Positions 31,645 through 35,808 of a DNA stretch of 35,808 nucleotides are shown here, piece by piece. Position numbers and translations under genes: made by a program. Positions within the stretch are counted from its first letter, which is position 1. Each line of letters starts with the position of its first letter. A model generated the notes under the pieces. That model was not told where the DNA came from. It searched no databases and was given only the letters and a program-made list of their open reading frames with translations. This DNA comes from Lachnospiraceae bacterium (GTDB lineage Bacteria; Bacillota; Clostridia; Lachnospirales; Lachnospiraceae): contig JAGAPO010000055.1 of assembly GCA_017623215.1 (NCBI GenBank), forward strand, positions 1 through 35,808, written 5' to 3'.

Positions 31645-32034
31645 TCAAATGCCAAAAAGCGGGACGCATGCATTCGCACGTGCAACAGCTTCCTGCGTCT
31701 GTGCCTGTATCTTTGCAATCTGTGCAGCTGTATGATTAGGAGCCACTTTTGCACCATTTTTCACGTTCTCAACAACAAGGTTGTATTTTGCTTTCACACC
31801 CTTTGTGTGAAGAAATTCTACGAATTCTTTGTTATCTTCTGCGGACTGTGCCTTTACTGCCTCGTAATTTGCCTTGTCTGCTTCACGCTGCTTTTCCTTA
31901 GATTGCTCCATGTTATCAAAAGCAACTCTGAATTTTGCTCCGATACCTTTTGTATGAAGAAATGTACGAAACTGCTCGTTCAATTCCAGCATTTCCTTTT
32001 CAATTTCCTGTTGGGTTTTTGTATTGTTTTCCAT
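31645..32034 (-). CDS. Small soluble protein with an internal duplication (FLHTKG repeats)
   Basis: 129 residues; AAAAGGAG lies about ten bases before the ATG. It is highly charged, predicted helical, with no span or signal. Two copies of a unit of ~50 residues are seen: FRTFLHTKGIGAKFRVAFDN (about 22-41) and FVEFLHTKGVKAKYNLVVEN (about 71-90), joined by a Glu/Lys/Ala-rich stretch. The C-terminal third is Ala/Gln-rich and ends NACVPLFGI. I do not recognise the family. It lies 32 bp after the two-TM protein gene 32067-32432 and is probably co-transcribed with it. Confidence 0.82.
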   Translation of the reverse strand: MENNTKTQQEIEKEMLELNEQFRTFLHTKGIGAKFRVAFDNMEQSKEKQREADKANYEAVKAQSAEDNKEFVEFLHTKGVKAKYNLVVENVKNGAKVAPNHTAAQIAKIQAQTQEAVARANACVPLFGI

Positions 32035-32066
32035 CTCGCTAAAGCTCCTTTTCCTTTATTTTATTT

Positions 32067-32432
32067 TTACTTATTCATGAGTTTCTCGCTGAGTGCAAGA
32101 ATCTCTTTTGCGTACTTTCTCTTGCGGCTGTTAAGAATCCCCTTAAACATTGGATAGTTGATGATTGCCATCAGCATACCAATAATACCAACGATGACAC
32201 CAGGAGCCATGGTTTCTTCCATGCCAAGCGTGGTTCCAATGTCAGTCATAACAAGACTCATTCCGCAGCCCATGATGATGGCGCTGATACTTCCGAATAT
32301 GTATGCAAATACATTGGCCGGACGTTTTACCTTTGCGTCAAGTTCTTTCAGAGCATCGAGCTGTGTATGTTCTTTTTCTGTGTACTGTGTACGAATTTTC
32401 TGTACGAGAAATTCCTGATCTTCTCTATTCAT
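32067..32432 (-). CDS. Two-TM small membrane protein, paralogue family member 2
   Basis: 121 residues; AGAGG lies nine bases before the ATG. An N-terminal charged helix (EFLVQKIRTQYTEKEHTQLDALKELDAKV) by position, two spans (about 42-62 and 74-93) and a basic C-terminal tail ending EILALSEKLMNK. It has the same layout as 24814-25191 and 32568-32942: IRxxY followed by L..LD..V, two spans, then a short helix ending L...L. Sequence identity is lower than between the other two. Function unknown. It follows a promoter region that contains the 27-bp direct-repeat box at 32501-32527. Confidence 0.82.
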   Translation of the reverse strand: MNREDQEFLVQKIRTQYTEKEHTQLDALKELDAKVKRPANVFAYIFGSISAIIMGCGMSLVMTDIGTTLGMEETMAPGVIVGIIGMLMAIINYPMFKGILNSRKRKYAKEILALSEKLMNK

Positions 32433-32500
32433 TTTTAATTACCTCTTTTCTTTTTATTAAGTTTCTGTTTTTATGATACCGTGCATTTGTTTTTGAAAGA

Positions 32501-32527
32501 TTTGCAAAATGTTTCCAAAATATTAAT
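32501..32527 (-). promoter_or_regulatory. Direct-repeat box upstream of the two-TM gene (copy 1)
   Basis: On the minus strand ATTTTG-GAAAC-ATTTTG gives two six-base half-sites 11 bases apart. The 27 bases match the box at 33161-33187 at 23 positions. Both are followed some 40 bases later by a -10-like sequence without a proper -35, as for promoters driven by an OmpR-type activator. Confidence 0.6.
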
Positions 32528-32567
32528 CTGCAAATTTTTTTCTTCTTCAAGGTCGGACCGGACTTCC

Positions 32568-32942
32568 TCACTCACAATTCAGTTCATTCACAAGTTGAAG
32601 TATCCTCGGCACAAGCCGTTCCTTGGTCTTCTCTGAAATGTGACGGTAAAGCGGGAAAGCTGCAATCATCACTGCCGTACCTATGATATCTGCAAGTACG
32701 CCGAGTAAGAAGCTGTTACCGATGATATGCATTGCCAGGCACATTCCAACACCGAACACAAGGCAGCCGCCGATTCCGACAATCAAGCCTTCGGTCGTTC
32801 CGGCAAGCTGTACATCACGGTCCAGTCGTTTCAATTCTTCTAACTTACTCTCCTGCTTTGGCAAATATTTCTTTCGTATTTCCTGTACCTCTTTGTTTTC
32901 AGGTGCAGAGTAGTTATAGGTAAAAGTTATATTTTTGTCCAT
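32568..32942 (-). CDS. Two-TM small membrane protein, paralogue family member 3
   Basis: 124 residues; GGAGAGAATA precedes the ATG. The N-terminus FTYNYSAPENKEVQEIRKKYL is followed by KLEELKRLDRDV, two spans (about 50-72 and 78-98) and a tail ending RILQLVNELNCE. It is the closest relative of 24814-25191 in the window: the same F.Y.YSA, IRKKY, Q/E-LKRLD and the helix after the second span. It lies 21 bp after the remnant at 32964-33092, so both were probably part of one transcript driven from the box at 33161-33187. Function unknown. Confidence 0.82.
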   Translation of the reverse strand: MDKNITFTYNYSAPENKEVQEIRKKYLPKQESKLEELKRLDRDVQLAGTTEGLIVGIGGCLVFGVGMCLAMHIIGNSFLLGVLADIIGTAVMIAAFPLYRHISEKTKERLVPRILQLVNELNCE

Positions 32943-32963
32943 TATTCTCTCCGAACCGACCCA

Positions 32964-33092
32964 TTATTTTTCACCGGTCAGTCTCTTCTTGGTATCCTCA
33001 ACAGATTCCCCTTCTTTTGAGAAGACCTTTTCGATGATTTTATCGTTTACCTTATTAAAACCATCAACAGCTCCATGATTCTTATCTCCTAT
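32964..33092 (-). pseudogene. Start-less remnant of a small helical protein
   Basis: The minus strand is open from 33092 to a TAA at 32964 and reads GAVDGFNKVNDKIIEKVF, then SKEGESVEDTKKRL. This matches the C-terminal end of a small clostridial protein type ('VEGYKKIEDGAVGGFNKI.DKFV...F..KEGE.VEEAK.RL'). No ATG, GTG or TTG starts this frame, and a TAG lies at 33093-33095. A good AGGAG site with ATG (33076-33074) is present but in another frame, giving nine codons and a stop. It is best read as an N-terminally deleted, frame-shifted gene; translation from a rare start cannot be excluded. Confidence 0.65.
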
Positions 33093-33160
33093 CTATTCTT
33101 TCTTTATCTCTGCACTCGCATTTGATGTTTATATTCTATCCTATGATTGTTTGAGACTTT

Positions 33161-33187
33161 TTTACGAAATGTTTCTGAAATATTAAT
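33161..33187 (-). promoter_or_regulatory. Direct-repeat box upstream of the small-protein remnant (copy 2)
   Basis: On the minus strand ATTTCA-GAAAC-ATTTCG, half-sites 11 bases apart. It matches the box at 32501-32527 at 23 of 27 positions. A -10-like TAGAAT or TATAAA follows at about 33130-33140. Confidence 0.6.
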
Positions 33188-33189
33188 TA

Positions 33190-33222
33190 AAACAATCCCA
33201 CCGTTTTTTAGGTCGGTGGGAT
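33190..33222 (-). terminator. Terminator after the truncated cytidylate kinase-like gene
   Basis: ATCCCACCG (33195-33203) pairs with CGGTGGGAT (33214-33222) over a ten-base loop; the minus-strand tail is TGTTTTAATT. It lies 17 bp past the stop. Confidence 0.7.
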
Positions 33223-33238
33223 CAAACGTTTGGAATGA

Positions 33239-33304
33239 TTAAAGAGTATCAAATTTTTCGCCGCTTCCAAATTCACGGCCGATCGTAATAACTCTGTTAC
33301 TCAT
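33239..33304 (-). pseudogene. Cytidylate kinase-like gene reduced to 21 codons
   Basis: The ATG at 33304 has a near-perfect AAGGAGG site seven to eight bases upstream. The peptide reads MSNRVITIGREFGSG, then EKFDTL and a stop. The first 15 residues match the start of cytidylate kinase-like proteins, compare MKKIVTISRQYGSGG of the intact gene at 6622-7239, with the phosphate-binding loop cut just after GSG. The remaining six residues may be the original C-terminus, joined by an in-frame deletion. Promoter, leader hairpin and terminator are all kept. A regulated micropeptide cannot be excluded. Confidence 0.75.
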
Positions 33305-33353
33305 GTCAAAAACCTCCTTGCATATATCAATCTGCTGATCCCTTTTTAATCAT

Positions 33354-33403
33354 AAAAAAGCGTGCAGAAACGAGCCGTTCTTACGCTCATCGCTACACGC
33401 TTT
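33354..33403 (-). terminator. Hairpin with T-run directly at the transcription start (attenuator or short RNA)
   Basis: Arms AAAGCGTG (33357-33364) and CACGCTTT (33396-33403) extend inward through a G-T pair to 11 pairs. After an internal loop, ATGAGC/GCTCGT adds six more. A run of six T follows on the minus strand. The predicted start is within a few bases of the 5' arm, so transcripts would be about 50 nt unless they read through to the ribosome site 40 bases on. Confidence 0.75.
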
Positions 33404-33407
33404 GAAT

Positions 33408-33436
33408 ATTATAGTATCTGTCAGCATAAAAGTCAA
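33408..33436 (-). promoter_or_regulatory. Strong promoter of the truncated cytidylate kinase-like unit
   Basis: TTGACT (33436-33431), a 17-base spacer and TATAAT (33413-33408) on the minus strand. Upstream, GGATTACAATA occurs twice on the plus strand (33453-33463 and 33471-33481), 18 bases apart, a possible regulator site. Confidence 0.82.
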
Positions 33437-33519
33437 GATTCCTTGAAATGCGGGATTACAATATAATGTAGGATTACAATACAAATTCACCGGCTTTCCG
33501 TTATCCCCGGCGCAGTATC

Positions 33520-33550
33520 GGTAAAATAGCCCCTTTGCGTCTATTTTACC
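33520..33550 (-). terminator. Hairpin directly after the DUF4358 gene
   Basis: GGTAAAATAG (33520-33529) and CTATTTTACC (33541-33550) form a perfect ten-base stem over 11 bases, beginning one base past the stop codon. There is no T-run. Confidence 0.6.
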
Positions 33551-34027
33551 TTAGAAGCCATACTCCTCCATAATTTCCTCCACCGCATCCGCATCCGAGC
33601 TTACACAGACCGCCAAATACCGGCCGCTCGTGTAGATCTTTGCTGCTTCGAGTTTTGGGACCTCGGCCGGAATATAGGCGGAATAGGAATCGATCTGGTC
33701 CTGAATTCTGGTCTCGACGCCTGCTTTGACTTCATCGGCCGCTTCCGCGTCTGCACAGGCAAATACCGCGATCTCGTCAGCAGTGGCTCCGGTGCTGAGC
33801 AGAACATAGAATTGTTCGGTGAGGCCGTCATCAATTCCGTAGAGTTCTGACATATAATCCGCGTCAATCTCGGTCAGGATATCGTCGGAGACCGCGTTCT
33901 CCTCCAGCGCTTTTGTAAGAGCTTCTATATCGATCTCCACTGTCTGTTTCTGTCCGCCGCAGGCCGCCGCAGCAGTCAGAGTGGTCAGCAGAGTAACTAT
34001 TATTAGAGTTTTGTAAATGAATCTCAT
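33551..34027 (-). CDS. DUF4358 lipoprotein
   Basis: 158 residues starting MRFIYKTL; GGAGAATACCG precedes this ATG, and the 30 codons open upstream have no site. Type II signal peptide with lipobox TAAAAC (Cys about residue 23). A DUF4358 domain follows: ILTEIDADYMSELYGIDDGL near 50, LLSTGATADEIAVFACAD near 75, then YLAVCVSSDADAVEEIMEEY at the end. DUF4358 lipoproteins are common in Lachnospiraceae; function unknown. It has its own hairpin at the 3' end and appears to be a single gene. The 204 bases upstream (34028-34231) contain no supported gene. Confidence 0.87.
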   Translation of the reverse strand: MRFIYKTLIIVTLLTTLTAAAACGGQKQTVEIDIEALTKALEENAVSDDILTEIDADYMSELYGIDDGLTEQFYVLLSTGATADEIAVFACADAEAADEVKAGVETRIQDQIDSYSAYIPAEVPKLEAAKIYTSGRYLAVCVSSDADAVEEIMEEYGF

Positions 34028-34231
34028 CGGTATTCTCCTTTTTTCGGCATTGCTTTCAGCCGTCATTTGACATATTTCTTCTTTTTCTATGGTACTCTGA
34101 ATTCCGCTAAAATACAATTACGTTTCTCTTACAATTGTTTTAAATTTTTAATTCAGGAGGGCATAATAGGGTGGAGGAGACGATGTCTCGCCCATTATTC
34201 GGGTATTTTGATGGGTATACTTATTTTCTTA

Positions 34232-35056
34232 TTACTTGAGAAACGGTTTCGTCCTGTGGTGCCCCTGCAGGGAATATGCTCCCTTATAGCCAAGCTCACG
34301 GGCAATTATAAACAGGGCGATTAATTTATGATTCGGACGTGAATAGTACAGAACACGATTCTCCCCATTGAAGGCTATCTCCTTCTCCCATACAATTTTC
34401 AAGCTCAGGAGATCCTGCATCACCTTATCAATCGCATCGTCTTCAATATCGCATTTCCTTGCAAGAACAGCGCTTTCAAAAACATAATTTTCATTATGCC
34501 TGTAAAGATAAATCAATGCTCTCACAGTGTCAGGAGAGGAAAGTACCGAAAAAATCTTTTGTAGTTCTTCTATATCATCGAGAAAATTTCCAAATCCATC
34601 ATCGGGTTCCGGAAATACGGAGAAAAAAGGTTCTTTTCCATTGGATATGAACGTAAATCCGTAATCGTTTAAGATATAAGAAGCGTTGTGCTGATTCTTT
34701 ATTTCGTCCGGACTGTATTTTTCTTCGATTGTCATACGACAGTTAAATAATCCCCGCTCGATCTGCCACCCGATATCACGGGCAACGTGAAGGCGCTCGC
34801 TTTCGCTAACTTTGTTAATTAAACGCATAATTCTCTTTGAAATATCGGACATCGATACGGATGTATTGTCAAATAATTCATCAAGCGATACCTCCAATTC
34901 CTGTGCGAGGGGAACAAGCAGCGAACCGTCTGGATAGGTCTCACTTGTCTCCCATTTGGATACTGCCTGTGCAGATATTCCCAGGGAAGAGGCAAGCTGT
35001 TCCTGGGTCATATTTTTTTCAAGGCGAAGCCGTTTTATGTTTTGTGATAAGCTCAT
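34232..35056 (-). CDS. XRE-family transcriptional regulator with winged-helix-like C-terminal part
   Basis: 274 residues. The ribosome site AAGGGGG lies in the last codons of the upstream regulator gene, five bases away, so translation is coupled. Residues 4-58 form a Cro/C1-type helix-turn-helix (IKRLRLEKNMTQEQLASSLG, ISAQAVSKWET, LDELF). The rest, about 75-274, has no obvious metal or ligand motif. Residues ~170-245 (VRALIYLYR...VFESAVLARKCDIEDDAIDKVMQDLLSLKIV) look like an ArsR-like winged helix. The neighbouring partial regulator has the same layout, so the two are paralogues. Role: cytosolic DNA-binding regulator; target unknown. Confidence 0.85.
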   Translation of the reverse strand: MSLSQNIKRLRLEKNMTQEQLASSLGISAQAVSKWETSETYPDGSLLVPLAQELEVSLDELFDNTSVSMSDISKRIMRLINKVSESERLHVARDIGWQIERGLFNCRMTIEEKYSPDEIKNQHNASYILNDYGFTFISNGKEPFFSVFPEPDDGFGNFLDDIEELQKIFSVLSSPDTVRALIYLYRHNENYVFESAVLARKCDIEDDAIDKVMQDLLSLKIVWEKEIAFNGENRVLYYSRPNHKLIALFIIARELGYKGAYSLQGHHRTKPFLK

Positions 35057-35061
35057 ATCAT

Positions 35062-35808
35062 TTACCCCCTTATCATTTTACATTTTCCGTTATAATTGTA
35101 GTTATATCCTCTTTTTCCGCACATATGCTCATAGGCAAGTGTAATAAGTGACAGAATATTGCCGTCCCCGAGGGATTCATAAATTGCCATCTCGCCTGAC
35201 AGCAAATGCGCCGTCACCTTGACACACAACCCAAGTTCCAGTGAATCCTCCAATATCTTCTGCACCTTTTCCTCGGCAATCCCTGTATTTTGCACAATAT
35301 AATCCGTTGTAAAGCTTTGAGAGCAAGCGGCGGAGTGGAGGAAATAACAGAGGGAAAGTGTATCCGTGTCGCTTAGGAACTCGAATAATTTAGCGATTTT
35401 CCTTCGTTTATCAGGTTCTTTCAGCCATGCAAAATCGGATTTGCTGCGCAGAAGCATAACCGACATATTAACATCATCGGAATTTACCGTAAAGTCATAA
35501 AAATCATTGGTGGAAATACAATCGCGGCTCATTTTTGATGTTCTTTGAGGAACCACTTCCACCTGGTCATGAGCATTGATATCAGCATCTCCAACAGAAA
35601 GCGTTTCAAAGCCTGCGGGAATGATGGATTTGACAATTTCAAACGCCTTCAAAACGGTATCTTTCTGATTCTGTCCGCTCAATTCCGCTTTTACGATATC
35701 GTGCACACTCTTTTTTTCATCCGCCGCTATGCCGAGCAGGGTGTCGGTGCTGACTTCGTAATACTTTGCAAGCTCTGCGAGCATAACAAGGTCGGGCGTC
35801 GATGCGCC
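35062..35808 (-). CDS. XRE-family regulator paralogue, 5' part outside the window
   Basis: 248 codons are visible, running off the right edge. The first residues at the edge read GASTPDLVMLAELAKYYEVSTDTLLG, the end of an XRE helix-turn-helix ('W..G.s.PDl..L..LA.yy.VStD.LLG'). The recognition helix therefore lies beyond the window, and the internal ATG at 35784 is not the start. A central domain of about 100 residues follows, then the winged-helix-like segment (LSLCYFLHSAACSQSFTTDYI...KVQKILEDSLELGLC) shared with the downstream regulator. The stop at 35062 is five bases before the next start. Confidence 0.85.
   Translation of the reverse strand, partial: GASTPDLVMLAELAKYYEVSTDTLLGIAADEKKSVHDIVKAELSGQNQKDTVLKAFEIVKSIIPAGFETLSVGDADINAHDQVEVVPQRTSKMSRDCISTNDFYDFTVNSDDVNMSVMLLRSKSDFAWLKEPDKRRKIAKLFEFLSDTDTLSLCYFLHSAACSQSFTTDYIVQNTGIAEEKVQKILEDSLELGLCVKVTAHLLSGEMAIYESLGDGNILSLITLAYEHMCGKRGYNYNYNGKCKMIRG

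Noticed and set aside
24814..33304. Prophage or integrative element carrying the exporter locus
   Set aside because: No integrase, transposase, relaxase or attachment-site duplication was seen; the locus looks chromosomal even if it is AT-richer than its surroundings.
34184..34240. 18-codon plus-strand open frame behind GGTGGAGGAG
   Set aside because: The ribosome site is good but the peptide is short and unremarkable, and the end overlaps the 3' end of the XRE regulator gene. It could be chance in a purine-rich stretch.

Overview
The window reads as chromosomal DNA of a low-to-mid-GC anaerobic Firmicute, most likely a Lachnospiraceae-type Clostridium. The pointers are strong AGGAGG ribosome sites, tRNA genes without an encoded CCA, and families typical of that group: Gx transporter plus NusG-II protein, DUF436, DUF4358, DUF5058, cytidylate kinase-like proteins and a DUF3502-like solute-binding lipoprotein. 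No phage, plasmid, insertion-sequence or CRISPR feature was seen. The species call is inference from gene content.

Layout. 1-225: tail of a bacterial Ig-like (Big_2) surface protein. 206-1164 (minus): Gx transporter and NusG-II protein. 1399-6422 (minus): an envelope operon with a MacB-type ATPase, a large repeat-rich extracytoplasmic protein, an 83-residue membrane protein and a permease. 6622-7239: cytidylate kinase-like protein. 7388-12714 (minus): MoxR ATPase, DUF58 and transglutaminase operon; the DUF58 gene carries four 36-bp tandem repeats. 12739-12908: an intergenic cluster of hairpins and short repeats. 12899-14511: DUF436 and pyridoxamine kinase. 14616-18269 (minus): tRNA-Leu(AAG), an orphan solute-binding lipoprotein, tRNA-Asn, and two separately promoted paralogous small acidic proteins of unknown function. 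18722-21525 (plus): tRNA-Leu(CAG) and leuS. 21759-24670 (plus): DUF5058 membrane protein, a second membrane protein and a membrane-anchored M20 peptidase, probably one peptide-handling unit.

24814-33304 (minus) is the most unusual part. It holds three paralogous two-TM small proteins, a 129-residue protein built from an internal duplication, a cardiolipin synthase-like enzyme and two tandem, closely related ABC exporter pairs of the BcrA/lantibiotic-immunity type. It also holds an eight-TM-like protein and at least three collapsed genes. One is a deletion scar in which the first codons of a response regulator run straight into the last ~50 codons of its histidine kinase. Another is a cytidylate kinase-like gene cut to 21 codons that still has its promoter, attenuator-like hairpin, ribosome site and terminator. 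The third is a small-protein gene without a start codon. Two promoter regions in this part share a 27-bp box built from direct repeats 11 bp apart, the layout OmpR-family regulators use. I infer an envelope-stress or antimicrobial-peptide defence locus that has lost its own two-component system. 33551-35808: a DUF4358 lipoprotein and two adjacent XRE-type regulators; the second runs off the window.

Starts were chosen by ribosome-site spacing and differ from the longest open frame in many genes. Residue numbers for membrane spans are estimates by eye.
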